From the NCBI GenBank assembly GCA_902800055.1, contig CADCCW010000003.1:3376-67375 (forward strand): a stretch of DNA of 64,000 nucleotides, in the 5' to 3' direction. Made by a program: the position numbers and the translations under genes. The DNA comes from an uncultured bacterium. GTDB lineage: Bacteria; Verrucomicrobiota; Kiritimatiellia; RFP12; UBA1067. Positions 27,303-38,200 of this stretch are shown piece after piece; the first letter of the stretch is position 1, and every line of letters begins with the position of its first letter. A model generated the notes under the pieces. The model did not search any database. It was not told the DNA's origin and saw only the letters and a program-made list of their open reading frames with translations.

Positions 27303-27311
27303 TGGTAATAT
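27303..27311 (+). promoter_or_regulatory. extended -10 promoter of the tRNA-tRNA-recN unit
   Basis: TGGTAATAT, with the -10 at 27306-27311, 12 nt before the tRNA-Ser 5' end. A TTGACT at 27281-27286 is the only -35-like hexamer seen near a promoter in this window, at a 19-bp spacing. Confidence 0.6.
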
Positions 27312-27323
27312 ACGCACTGGTTT

Positions 27324-27415
27324 GGAGAGATGGCAGAGCCTGGTTGAATGCACATGACTCGAAATCATGCATACCCGCAAGGGTATCGGGGGTTCGAATC
27401 CCTCTCTCTCCGCCA
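27324..27415 (+). tRNA. tRNA-Ser(CGA)
   Basis: A 92-nt class II tRNA including encoded CCA. The acceptor stem GGAGAGA pairs with TCTCTCC, and the anticodon loop is CTCGAAA with anticodon CGA, reading UCG serine codons. A long variable arm (ATACCCGCAAGGGTAT) and T-loop GGTTCGAATCC fit tRNA-Ser. Confidence 0.95.
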
Positions 27416-27429
27416 AAGACTTTGCACAC

Positions 27430-27503
27430 GCGGGCGTAATTCAATGGCAGAATAGGAGCTTCCCAAGCTTCTTACGTGGGTTCGATTCCCATCGCCCGCT
27501 CCA
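27430..27503 (+). tRNA. tRNA-Gly(CCC)
   Basis: A 74-nt tRNA with encoded CCA. Acceptor GCGGGCG pairs with CGCCCGC. The anticodon stem is GGAGC/GCTTC with loop TTCCCAA, anticodon CCC (reads GGG glycine). It lies 14 nt after tRNA-Ser and 9 nt before recN. Confidence 0.95.
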
Positions 27504-27512
27504 ACTTTTCGA

Positions 27513-29126
27513 ATGCTGGAGACACTTACAGTCAAGAACCTCGCTGTCGTCGAAGCGGCCCACATCGTTTTTGGCCCCGGCCTCAACGTTATCACCGGCG
27601 AGACTGGCGCTGGCAAGAGCGTGCTTATGGGTGCGCTCGACCTTGCACTCGGAGCCCGCGCCGACGCCGAGATCGTGCGCGAGGGCGCGAAGGAGGCGGA
27701 GGTAGAGGCCGTGCTCGACGGCCACACGGTGCGGCGCACGGTGACGCGCGAGGGGCGCTCCCGCGCGTGGATCGACGACGAGTCGGTCTCGGTCGCCGAG
27801 CTGAAGGCGTTCGGCGCCGGGCTTGTCGACGTCAATGGCCCGCGCGCCAGCCAGGAGCTGCTGGGCGAAAGCTTCCAGCGCGAGGCGATCGACAGCTGGG
27901 GCGGCATCAATCTCGCCGCCTACCGCGGCGCCTACGGCCGCCTCGTCTCGCTGCGAGAGCGCCGCGAACGTCTGCTTGCCGACGGCGGCGAGGACGAGCT
28001 TGACATGCTGCGCTTCCAGGTCGACGAGCTTTCCGCCGCCGACATCACTGCCGAGGACGACGACATCGCCGAGCGCCATGCCGCCGCCGCGCACGCCGGC
28101 GAAATCGTCGAGAACGCCAATGCCGTCATGGAGACGCTGGGCGGCGAGAACTCGGTGGCCCAGTTGCTGGCGTCGACCCGTCCATCGCTTGCGGCGATAG
28201 CCCGCCACCTGCCTGCCGCGGCGGAATGGTCGGCTGCGATGGACGACATCGCTGCGAGGGTGGAGGACCTTTCGCGCACAATCGCCGACGCGGTTTCAGA
28301 TCTTGACCTCCCGGAAGAGGGGCTGGAGGCGCTAGACAGCCGGCTGACGCTTTTGAACCGCCTTGAGCGCAAGTATCTGCGCGGCGCGAACAACGGCGTG
28401 GCGACGCGCTCGGAGCGGCTGCTCGCGGCGCTGGAGCAGAAGCGCACGCGCCTGGAGGAGCTTGAGAACCGCGACGCCACGCTTGCTGCGCTCGAGCGCG
28501 ACATTGCCGCCGCGGAGGCCGATGCCCGCAAGGAGGGCGAGAAGGTCTCCGCCGCGAGAGCCGCGGCAGGACGCCGCTTTGCGAAGGCGGTGGTGGCGGA
28601 GCTGAAGGACCTGGGTTTTCTGAAGGCCGATTTCTCAGTTGCCGTCGAGCCTGGGGAGATGGGCGAGAGCGGGCTTGACCGCGTGGTCTACATGTTCGGC
28701 CCCAACCCCGGCGAGCCGGCGCGTCCGCTTGCTGACATCGCCAGTTCCGGCGAAATCGCGCGCGTGATGCTGGCGATCAAGACCGTGCAGTCGTCCCGCG
28801 CCGCCGGCGACGCCCGCCCGGTGCTTGTCTTCGACGAGATCGACGCCAACATCGGCGGCGAGACGGGGAGCGCGGTGGGCGAGAAGCTCCGCCGCGTCGC
28901 CGCGCACGGGCAGGTGATCGCCATCACCCACCTGCCGCAGAGCGCGGCCTGGGGCGACCGCCACTTCGCGGTGTCGAAGAAAGTTTCCGCGGGACGAACC
29001 CGCACCGAGATAAACGAAGTCAAAGGAGAGGCGCGCGTCGACGAACTCGCCCGGATGATGGGCGGGGAGGGGCCGACCGACGCCGTGAGAAGGCATGCGC
29101 AGGAACTTGCTCAAATATCGCGCTGA
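27513..29126 (+). CDS. recN: DNA repair protein RecN
   Basis: A 537-residue SMC-like ATPase that organises DNA ends during double-strand-break repair. The N-terminal P-loop GETGAGKS is at 29-36. A central helical coiled-coil region runs about 150-370, the signature-type SSGE lies near 412, and the Walker B segment is LVFDEIDANIGGETG near 440, followed by the H-loop AITHLPQSAA. It is slightly shorter than average RecN (about 550). It begins 9 nt after the CCA of tRNA-Gly with no promoter between, so it should share the tRNA transcript. It overlaps the next gene by 32 nt. Confidence 0.95.
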   Translation: MLETLTVKNLAVVEAAHIVFGPGLNVITGETGAGKSVLMGALDLALGARADAEIVREGAKEAEVEAVLDGHTVRRTVTREGRSRAWIDDESVSVAELKAFGAGLVDVNGPRASQELLGESFQREAIDSWGGINLAAYRGAYGRLVSLRERRERLLADGGEDELDMLRFQVDELSAADITAEDDDIAERHAAAAHAGEIVENANAVMETLGGENSVAQLLASTRPSLAAIARHLPAAAEWSAAMDDIAARVEDLSRTIADAVSDLDLPEEGLEALDSRLTLLNRLERKYLRGANNGVATRSERLLAALEQKRTRLEELENRDATLAALERDIAAAEADARKEGEKVSAARAAAGRRFAKAVVAELKDLGFLKADFSVAVEPGEMGESGLDRVVYMFGPNPGEPARPLADIASSGEIARVMLAIKTVQSSRAAGDARPVLVFDEIDANIGGETGSAVGEKLRRVAAHGQVIAITHLPQSAAWGDRHFAVSKKVSAGRTRTEINEVKGEARVDELARMMGGEGPTDAVRRHAQELAQISR

Positions 29127-30105
29127 AGTGGTAAAGGGAGTCTTCGGCGAGTCGGACGCGCTGGCCGAGACGCTGGCCGAGACGCTGGGGGAGGGCGGCA
29201 GGGTGCTGCTCGCCGCGGACACGAATGTGGTTTCGCACACCAATGGACTGGGGGCGATGATCGGCCGCTACGTGACCGCGCACGACATCAAGCTCACGGG
29301 GCGTCCGGTGGTGGTTCAGGGCGGCGAGAAGGCCAAGCACGAAGACCTTGCGAACGTGTTTGCCATCGTGGACGCTGGGGTGAAGGCGCATCTTGGCGCC
29401 GGTGACTGCATTCTCGCGCTCGGCGGCGGAACGATGTTTGACCTCGCCGGCTGGGCGGCGGCGCAGCTGGGCGGCGTCAAGGTGGTGAGGATGCCGACCA
29501 CTCCGGCCGCGATGACCGGCGCCGCGTTTTCCGACAATGCCGCGATCGACCGGTGTGGCCACAAGGACGCGGTGAAGGTCGAGTCCTTGCCTGCGGCGGT
29601 GTTGGTTGACGTCGATTTCCTCGGCACGGTGTTGGAAGGGGTATGGCGCGCCGGTGTGGGCGAGATCGCCTGTCTGGCCGCGCAGGACGACAAGTTCCGT
29701 GCCGAGTTCGTCGATTTTGCCCCGCGTTACGCGCGGAGGGACTACGATGCGTTCGCCAAGATGGTCGCGCGCGTGATTGAGCTGCGTCAGAGCCGTCGCG
29801 ACGAGCGCATTGCCGAGCCGATCGCAGCCCGGCTGGAGGAGATGAGCTCGTTCCGGCTGCCGCACGGCTACGCGATTCCGCTTGCGTTGCTGATCGAGAT
29901 GGGCGCGAGAACCGCCAAGGGCGAGATGTCCGCCGAGGCGGCGAAGGAAATCCGCGCCGCGCTCGAGACCTGCGGTTCGCTGGAAGGACTGTACCACTCG
30001 CACCACCTGCTGCTGCGCCGCGAGGCGCTTTTCGACGCGAAGATGGAAGGCAGAGAACACTACATCGCCGCGGTCGACGCGCTTCTCGCCGAAACTTCGC
30101 GGTAG
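29095..30105 (+). CDS. 3-dehydroquinate-synthase-like protein
   Basis: A 336-residue member of the dehydroquinate-synthase-like fold. LALGGGTMFDLAGWAAA (about 102-118) matches the NAD-binding GGG..D.AG.AA motif. Candidate metal ligands are the Glu of GVGEIA, the His of RLPHGYA and the His of LYHSHH. The typical AroB HGEAV sequence is altered, so it may be a specialised sedoheptulose- or DHQ-synthase-like enzyme rather than shikimate-pathway AroB. The ATG at 29095 is kept because the following residues resemble the family N-terminus; a GTG at 29128 would remove the 32-nt overlap with recN. Confidence 0.72.
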   Translation: MRRNLLKYRAEVVKGVFGESDALAETLAETLGEGGRVLLAADTNVVSHTNGLGAMIGRYVTAHDIKLTGRPVVVQGGEKAKHEDLANVFAIVDAGVKAHLGAGDCILALGGGTMFDLAGWAAAQLGGVKVVRMPTTPAAMTGAAFSDNAAIDRCGHKDAVKVESLPAAVLVDVDFLGTVLEGVWRAGVGEIACLAAQDDKFRAEFVDFAPRYARRDYDAFAKMVARVIELRQSRRDERIAEPIAARLEEMSSFRLPHGYAIPLALLIEMGARTAKGEMSAEAAKEIRAALETCGSLEGLYHSHHLLLRREALFDAKMEGREHYIAAVDALLAETSR

Positions 30106-30122
30106 ATGTTGACGCGCAGCGC

Positions 30123-31628
30123 TTACTTCAAGTTGTCCTTGATGTAGCGGCGGTCGGCTTCGGAGAACTTGTGCAGGACCGCCCGGATGCGGCGGCCTTT
30201 CTCCGTCTCAAGAGTGATCGACTTGCCGTCTTTCGCGGTGTCTATCCATTTCGCCTTGATGACACCGCCTTTGTGGTCGTGCCAGAGGCGGAACTGCGGC
30301 TCAGGTTTTGTCGTCGCTGGCGCTGGCACTGCCACTGTCGTTAGCGTTGTATTGGTGGCTGGCACGACGGTTTCAGCTGCCTTTGCAGGGGTGGCATTGG
30401 TCGTCACGGCAACTGGTGCTGCGTTGGTGGCGGGCGTTGGCAGCGGAATTGGCAAGTCATTCTTGCTGAAGGTTGCCAGTTTTGAGATCATGCGCATGCA
30501 GGATGCGCTGATGCATCCTTGAGGTAGATATTCGTTGGCGAAGGCGATGGTGAGCGCGAGCAGCAGCGCGAGCAGGAAAACGCGGCGGACAACTGGCGTG
30601 CCTCTGCGCTTCGCCGATTTGCGGCGCTTGGCGCCGGCGTACTTTTTGCCGCGGCGCTGCTTTGACTCTGCTTCGTGGCGGTCGAGGGCGGCCTCCAGCA
30701 CGCCGATGTCGCGCGAGCGGTCCTCGCCGGTGATGGCAGTGGCGCGGACGACGTCGGCGAGCAGGCGGGAGAACCTGCGCACACGCGACGAGTAGGCGCT
30801 GTCGCCGGAGATGGGGGCGTGGACGGCTTCGCGTCCGTCGGCGTAGGCGTCGAGGTCCTCGCGGAGCGCGGAGAGCTCCTTGACGAGCTCGTCCGCGTCG
30901 CCGTAGGTCTGGCGCGCGAACTCGCGCATGGCCGGCAAGATGCCGTCGGTCTTGAAGCCTTCGGCGGGGCGTCCGTCCGCATCGGTGGCGCTCACGGACG
31001 CAATCTCCACCACGGGAATACCAGGGGCGACGGCGCGGATGCGCGGCCAGTGCGCGGCGAAGACTGCTGCTGGTCCGCCTCCGGCGGCGAGCGCGTCGCG
31101 GTAGCGGTCGGCCTGGGTGAGTCCGATGACGACGCCGGCGCCGGGCAGGCGCTCGCGGATGAACTCGATGAGTCCGCGCGTGACCCAGAGCGCCTCGGTG
31201 CTGCGCTCGAACTCGGCGTCGGCCACGGCCACGTCGTCGCGCAGCAGTTCCTTGAGGCTGACGAGGAGGATGACGAAGTCCGCGGCGGCGAGGTAGTCCA
31301 TCAGCTCCTTTACCGCGGCCTGGCGTCGGGACGAGCCCTCTTCCTCGCGGAAGGCGGCGCGGAAGGTTTCGCCGCCGAACTCGAGCATGGAGATGTCGGC
31401 TAGGGTCTCGCCTTTGGAATCGCGCAGCGACCATTCCAGCGCGATGGTGCGCCCTGGGTTGGTGGCGGGAGGCCATTGGCGGAGCGTGCGCAGCTGGCGG
31501 TGCGCGAAGGCCGCAAAGCGGTTGGAAGCGGAGTTTTCGGGGACGAGATTGGGGTAGAAGTCGGTCAGGGCGGACATGAAGACCGTCTTGCCGCTGGCTT
31601 CGCAGCCGACTATCGCGATTCGCGCCAT
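30123..31628 (-). CDS. membrane-anchored P-loop GTPase with SHD1 domain
   Basis: A 501-residue protein, last gene of the pil-LRR operon. Residues 1-240 form a GTPase-like domain: P-loop GCEASGKT (8-15), a G3-like LEFGGE near 82-87 in which Glu replaces the usual Asp, G4 TQAD (171-174) and a G5-like SVSA (211-214). A basic stretch (about 325-345) precedes a single transmembrane segment at about 349-365. A Pro/Thr/Ala-rich linker follows (about 393-444). The C-terminal 55 residues (RLWHDHKGG to the end) match SHD1, a small module common in PVC proteins. The GTPase would be cytoplasmic and SHD1 periplasmic. The client is unknown; genetic linkage points to the partner, the LRR protein or the pilus machine. 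Confidence 0.75.
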   Translation of the reverse strand: MARIAIVGCEASGKTVFMSALTDFYPNLVPENSASNRFAAFAHRQLRTLRQWPPATNPGRTIALEWSLRDSKGETLADISMLEFGGETFRAAFREEEGSSRRQAAVKELMDYLAAADFVILLVSLKELLRDDVAVADAEFERSTEALWVTRGLIEFIRERLPGAGVVIGLTQADRYRDALAAGGGPAAVFAAHWPRIRAVAPGIPVVEIASVSATDADGRPAEGFKTDGILPAMREFARQTYGDADELVKELSALREDLDAYADGREAVHAPISGDSAYSSRVRRFSRLLADVVRATAITGEDRSRDIGVLEAALDRHEAESKQRRGKKYAGAKRRKSAKRRGTPVVRRVFLLALLLALTIAFANEYLPQGCISASCMRMISKLATFSKNDLPIPLPTPATNAAPVAVTTNATPAKAAETVVPATNTTLTTVAVPAPATTKPEPQFRLWHDHKGGVIKAKWIDTAKDGKSITLETEKGRRIRAVLHKFSEADRRYIKDNLK

Positions 31629-31636
31629 GGTGGTTT

Positions 31637-32206
31637 TCAGGAGTTGCCGCCGGGCTTGTGCCAGGGGGAGGTGGTTACTTTGGCCGCGCCATTGTCCTTC
31701 ACGAGGAAGAGCCAGCGGTCGGCGAGGTGCGCGTGGCGGGCGAGGAGGTCGCCGGCGGAGTGGAGGTCGAAGTCGTCGAGCTCGTTGCGGCAGAGGAGGC
31801 GTCCCGGGGCGTCGATGGCGACCGCGGCGGACTCAGGTCCGGCGTAGGCGATGCTCGTCGGCGGCTCGTGGTTTGGGACGCGGAAGAAATCGTCCGCGAG
31901 CAGCGCGGCGAAGTCGATGTGGGAGGCGTCGGTGCAGGGGACGAAGGCGAAGGCGGCGTAGTCGGCGTCGCGTCCTTCGGAGTCCCAGGCGCGGGCGCGC
32001 ATGAGCGAGAACGCGGCGGCGGTCTTGCCGTCCGAGGCGATGCCAATCGCCGGCGCGCCGTCATCCGCGAACGCGTCGCGTCCGGCGGTGGCGATGCGAT
32101 ATAGCCCGTCCAGAGTCTCCCGTCCGATCCCCGCAGGCTCCGTCGACCAGTCGTAGCCGCGGCCGGCGGTGAACACTGAGACGGGGATGTGGACCGGAGC
32201 TGCCAT
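31637..32206 (-). CDS. GTPase-linked partner protein, GAP1-like?
   Basis: A 189-residue protein without signal peptide or membrane segment. The opening VHIPVSVFTAGRGYDWSTEPAG, together with a following FSLMRARAWDSEGRDADYAAFAFV region, is faintly reminiscent of GTPase-associated (GAP1-like) proteins paired with bacterial conflict-system GTPases; this is a weak resemblance. It lies 9 nt after the LRR gene and 8 nt before the GTPase, so co-translation and physical partnership with the GTPase are plausible. Otherwise unrecognised. Confidence 0.45.
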   Translation of the reverse strand: MAAPVHIPVSVFTAGRGYDWSTEPAGIGRETLDGLYRIATAGRDAFADDGAPAIGIASDGKTAAAFSLMRARAWDSEGRDADYAAFAFVPCTDASHIDFAALLADDFFRVPNHEPPTSIAYAGPESAAVAIDAPGRLLCRNELDDFDLHSAGDLLARHAHLADRWLFLVKDNGAAKVTTSPWHKPGGNS

Positions 32207-32215
32207 CGTCTTAGG

Positions 32216-35200
32216 CTACCAGAGTTGGAAGAGCTGGCACCAGCCGCCGACAAGGTTGGCTTTGGGCGGAATGTACACAAGCGCGGAAGGGCCGCTGAGC
32301 AATTGCGTGGAGCCGGAGACGGAAATTGTGCGGCCGTTGTCGCCTTCGACGCTGCCAGACCATTTCACCTTGCCGTTCGCCGCAAGCTTGAACGTGAATC
32401 CGTCGACTTTGATTGTGGAGTTGGCCGCGATGTCGCCGCGTTTCCAGGTGTTTTGTTCCAGCATGGCGGTCATCCCCGGCAGCTCGAGGCTCAGCTGCCC
32501 GGCGCCGTCGTACGCGGAGAGCGCGAAGGGGACATCGACCGTCTGCCTGTTGACGCGCATGGTCGCGGTGCCGTAGAAGGTGTTCGATTCCTCGTCGAAG
32601 TCGGAGAATCCCTTGGCGGTGTAGCTCAGCTTCAGCGACTTCTTGCCGTCGTCGGACGGAACCATGATCTTGCCCGAGAGCTTGCCGGCGGCGGAGATGG
32701 TCGCAGTGGCGGAGCCGATTTCCGTGGTGCCGTCGAAGCAGACGCCATTGTACTTTCCGCCGACCCAGCTGGGCATGGCAAGCACCTTGATGGCGAACGA
32801 GACGGATTCGTTCAGCTTGTTCTTCTTGTTGGTGACCTTGAGGACGACGGTCTTTGCGCTTTGGGCGCGAGAAGGGGTGCCCTCGATTGCGTAGATGTAC
32901 TTGACGACCTTCCTGCCTTCCTTTACTGCCGTCTTCACCAGTTTTACGCCGGCGGGAAGTCCCTTGGCGGTCACGGTGCTGAGCGAGCCGTCAGGAGCAT
33001 TTCCGACGCTTAGCGGAATTGACAGCTTGATTCCGACATGGGCTTCGACCACGTCGCCTTCCTCAATAGCGGATAGGTTGCCATTGGCGTCCACTAGATA
33101 TGGCCTGACGCCAAATCCGTCGTCGGTGTCATCCAAGGCGTCGTCAGGCTCGTCGACCGGTGGATTGACCACGACCACTGGTGGAGCCTGCACGGTCGTG
33201 TTCTTTGAGGTGAAGTGGCTGTTGTAGAAGGCGAGATTGCTGTAGGAGATGCCAGTGGGAATGCTAATGGGTATTGCGTACGAGATGGTTTTGTCGCTGT
33301 CGCTGGCGGTGTGGTAGAGGCAGACGGAGCCTTTGTAGAATCCAGCCTGGGAGTAGATGTACGAATAGGAGTGGCCGCCGGTCGAGTCGGTGCCAACCGG
33401 AAGTGTGAACGTACCCGTCTTGCGCTCTGTCTCCTTGCCGTCAACTTTTACGACCAGCGTTCCCGTGACGGTTGATCCCTCCGGCATCAGTCCGCAGTCG
33501 GTGAAAGCGTAGTCGGAGATGGCGGTTACGCCGCTGAGAATCATGTCAATGGAAAGCGACGGGGAGAATTCAGTCGCTGTGGTGGAAGTGCTGGTGCCGT
33601 AGGATTTTAGCTCGATGATCTGGTTCGGCTCTGTGGTCATGGTGTCGGGGTCGGTGCTGCCGATAACCTCCACGATTTCCTTTTTTGCGGCGGTTTCCTT
33701 TTCGGTGAAGGTCGCGGCAAAGCTGGTTTTCGCCGGCACCTTGACGAGCGTCCTGCCGTCCTTTGAGTACAGAATGCCGTTGCGTGAGGAGTAGGCCGGG
33801 TTTTTGGCGTCCACGCTGAAGGATTCGAGCGAAGTGCACCCGTTGAATGCGTCTGCGGCGATGGTGGTGATCGACGCGGGAATGTTGATGGCCGTAATCT
33901 CGCTGCAGCCCTCGAACGCGCCGTCGGGGATTGAGGTTATGGTATAGGTATTTCCGTCAATCGTGATTTCGCCTGGCACCGTCACCTCGCCGCTAGTCGA
34001 GGCGGGAATGATCGGCGTTGCGCCGTTGGCTCCCAGTTCGGCCTTGTTGTCGTAGACGGTAACGTCCCAGACAGTTCCGTCGCTGTCGGTATATTTGTCA
34101 GCCTCACCAGGCGCAAGTTCAATTTTTCGGTTGCGCCAGAGGCCTGAGGCTGGAAGGGCGCTGGACGTGGGGTCGCCGTCCCAGCCGAGCGAGCCGTCCA
34201 GGACGGTGATCACAAGCGTTGCCGGCGTGTCGGCGAGGATGCCGTCCGCTGCGGCGGGCGCGTTGCCGAGGAACTTGACGTTTGCGAGCGCCATGCAGTC
34301 CGCGAATGCATCGTCATTGATTGTTGTCGTCGTCTCTGGGACTGTGAGCGTCTCCGATGACATCGGCACTGCGTAGAGAGTCTTGAAGCCTTTGTCGTAG
34401 AGTGCGCCGTCGTCGGAGAGCGAGAAGTGCTGGCTGTCGCTGGATACGGAAACCGTCGCCGCCGGGCCGCAGCCGTAGAGGACATTGCCGTCGATGGACG
34501 AGACCGAGGCGGGAATGGAGACTGCACCGACGTTGGTCCCATTGAATGGATGGCGGCCGATAGTCCTGAGGCTGTTCCCGAGCGTGACGGACGCGAGCGA
34601 GGTGCAGTTGGAGAAAGCGCCGTCTCCGATCCACTCGTAGGTGGCGGGTATTGACACTCCAGTTATGCCACGTTGGTTGGCGATCGCGCCGTTGCCGACG
34701 CCCTTGACGGTCAGTGCGCCGATGGTTGCCGGGAAGGAGAGGGCGGTGATGGCGTTTTCCGAAGACACGGATAAAATCTCGGCAACGCCATCCTCGACGA
34801 CGCGATATTTCCAGACCACGCCAGCGGCATCGGTGTAGGTAAGGGGTTTGTCGCCAGGATCGACGTCGAAGTTTATGGTTCTGTTCTTCCAGGTTGGTTC
34901 GGTGAAGCCCTCGGCTTCGCTTGACGCATAGCTGGTAAGTGCTTCAGGCGTGCCGATGTATAGGTCGTCCGGCGCCGTTGGTGCGTTGCCGGCGTAAGTC
35001 ACCGAGAGCAGAGAGTTGCAACCTGTAAACGCGTCGGAGCCAATTTCGGTCACGGTGGCGGGGATGGTTAGCGCCGAGATGCTGGCGCATTTGGCGAATG
35101 CGTTTGTCCCTATGTATTCAAGTGATTCGGGCAAGAGGACAGACTCAAGGTTTTTGCAGCCGGCAAACGCCTCGTTTCTTATTGCGGTAACAGTTGAGGG

Positions 35201-38200
35201 AACGGCAATGCTTGATTCCTCGAGATTGGCCGGCGCACCGACAAGAATTTTACCTTGTTTGTCATAGAGAATGTTTCCAGCCACAGAGAAATTGGGACAT
35301 GATCCGTCGATTGAGACTGTTGTTAGGAAATCGCATCCGGCAAGTGGGTTGCCGTCTGTCTCCAGAAGAGTATAAGGCAGGGTTATTGTCGATGCTGGCA
35401 CTCCCTCAAATGGGTGTTTGCCGAGTCTCGTTATTCCACTGGGCAATTCGATAACCCCTTTGTCTTGAGTAGTTGTCAAGAATCCCAGCCCGCAGATGTC
35501 AATGATGGCTGTGCAGTTCGAGAATGCAAAATCGCCGATTTCCTGAATAGACGACGGAATGCCAACATAGGTGAGGGAAGTGCAGCCAGAAAATGCAGAG
35601 GAACCGATTGAAGTGACCGTGAACCCTCTGATAATCGTGGGAATCTCCAGAGTATACCGAACGTCGTTGGCGTCTACATCAACATTTGGTACTCCTCTGG
35701 TTGATTTCGGTTCAATGCCAGTAATGGTGACATTGTTGTTGATGATTTTGAATTTCCATGTAATGCCGTTCGCGTCGGTGTAGTCCAGAACAGGCGGATC
35801 TTCTCCGGAGATCACCATGACTTTACGGTCTTTCCAGATCTCTCCGTCTGTCCATCCGTTTGTTGTGAGCGCATAGCTGACGAGTGGGTCTGGAGTACCG
35901 GCGTAGATGTTGTCTGCTGCGTTGGGCTTGGTGCTGTTGTAGAAGATTGATTCGAGATGGGGCGTGGATTCCGGCGCGGAGAGCCCGGGCCAGATGCCGG
36001 CGACATTGAACGCGCCATCGCCGATTGTTGTTACGGAGGCTGGGATGTTGAGATAAGTCAGACGGTGGCAGCCGAAGAACGCATCCGCGGCGATGTTCGT
36101 CACGGTGTTTGGAATCGTGACCGTTCCCTCTGCGCGCGTCGGACAGACGTAAAGCTTCGTCATGTCGCGGTTGTAGAGGACACCGTCGTCGGAATACTTG
36201 AAATGTGAGCTGTCGTCGATGGAGATTGTCGAAGTGAAAAGCGTTCCTGCCGAAATGTTGCCTCCCATGTCGAGGAGTGAGTCGGGAACTTTGATTTCGC
36301 GGATAATTGTGTTGACAAAGGCGCGGGCTCCAATGTAGCGAACGCCGTATGGGATATCAATGCTGGCAAGCGAGGTGCAGTTGGAGAACGCATTGTCGCC
36401 GATCCACTCGTAAGTGTCGGGAATTGAGATTGATGTGATGCCGCGCAGGTTGGCGAGTGCCCCGTCGCCGACCCCCTTGACGATATAGCCCCCAAGAGTT
36501 TGTGGAAGTGAGATGGATAGGATTGGCGAATTAGGATCGTCGCTAACCACCGCAGGATTTCCGTCATCACGGTAGATCTCGGCAACATCGTCGTTTACGC
36601 GGAAGTACCATGTAATGGCTCCGTCGTCGTAATGGAGGATAGTGCTGTCGGGCGAGGTGGATATCACAACAATTGGCCGATCCTCCCAGAGGACAGGTGA
36701 GAAGCCTGTTGCAGTGTCCAACACAAAGCTTGTGAGGTTGGTTTGTGTGCCGGCATAGAGTGTGTTGTCCGTTGCCGGTGCATCGCCGTCATACGTAATC
36801 TTAAGAAGAGCCGTGCAGTTTGTGAATGGGGAATGCCCAATTTCTATCACGGAGGCGGGGATGGTTAGCGCCGATATGCCGGTGCACTTGGTGAATGCGT
36901 TTGTTCCAATGTATTCAAGAGAGTCGGGCAGGAGGATCGACCTAAGGTTTTCGCAACCATACAGCGCCTCGGAATTGATTTTTCGCGCTGAGTTCAGGAA
37001 GTGGATTGAAGAGCTGCTGTAGTTTGCCGGGACTGCGACGACTTCAGTTGACTGCTTGTTGTAGATAACGTTGTCGGATGAAACAAACTTAGGGTTGTTT
37101 TCGTCGACTTCAACAGCGGCGATGAATGGCATCCCGGCTAATGGATTGCCTTCGATTTCGATTGTTGTGCGAGGAATAATCACCGCGACTGACTTTAGAT
37201 CTTCAAATGGATGGTATCCAAGCGTAGTTATGTTGTCGGGGATTTCAATTGTAGCATCCTCGCCAAAAGAATCAGTTCCGCGAATTCTGCTAATGGCCGC
37301 GCAGCCTTTGAAGGCATAATCTCCGATTGTAGTAATCGATGGCGGAATGTCGATTCGAGAGAGGTTCTTGCAGTTTAAAAACGCGTAGTCGCCGATTTTG
37401 GTCACGACATAGCCGTTAATTGATGAGGGCAATAATAGGTTATCCCCACGAGTTACCGAACTGCGATTGCTGTCGGTGTATGTCGGGTCAATTACAGCCT
37501 CTCCATCATTGTAAAGCTCGGCTTCGCCATTGACGATTCTGTAATACCAGGTGAGACCATAGCTGTCTTTGAATTTCAGCACCGGCGGATTTGTGGCGGT
37601 GATTTTTGTGACCTTGCGACCTTTCCATGGATCGATCCAGTCTTCGGAAAACACATAGCTGACTAGGCCAGTTGGGGCTCCGTCGTAGATGTCGTCGGCT
37701 GCGTCAGGAACTGACCCGTTATAGAACACGGACAGAAGTTTTGGCGTGGATTCTGGCGCGGAGAGCCCTGGCCAGATGCCGGCGACATTGAATGCGCCCT
37801 CGCCGATCGTTGTGACGGAGGCGGGGATATTGAGGTAGGTCAGGCGATGGCAGCCGAAGAATGCGTCTGTGCAGATGTTGGTAAGCGTTTCCGGGAGAAC
37901 AATCGTCCCTTCTGCGCGTGTTGGGCAGGCGTAGAGCTTGGTCATGTCGCGGTTGTAGAGGACGCCGTCATCGAAGTAGACGAAGTGCGAGCTGTCGCCG
38001 ATGTTGAGCGACATGGCGAAGATTGAACCAGCGGAGATGTTGCCGCGCATGTCAAGGAGGGAGTCGGGCACGGCGAGCTCTCGAACGATTGTGTTGAGAA
38101 ACACCCGCGCGCCAATGTAGCGGATGCCATAGGTAAGGGTCACGTTCTCAAGTGAAGTGCAGTTTCTGAACGCCTCGTCGCCAATTTCAAGTATGGTGTT

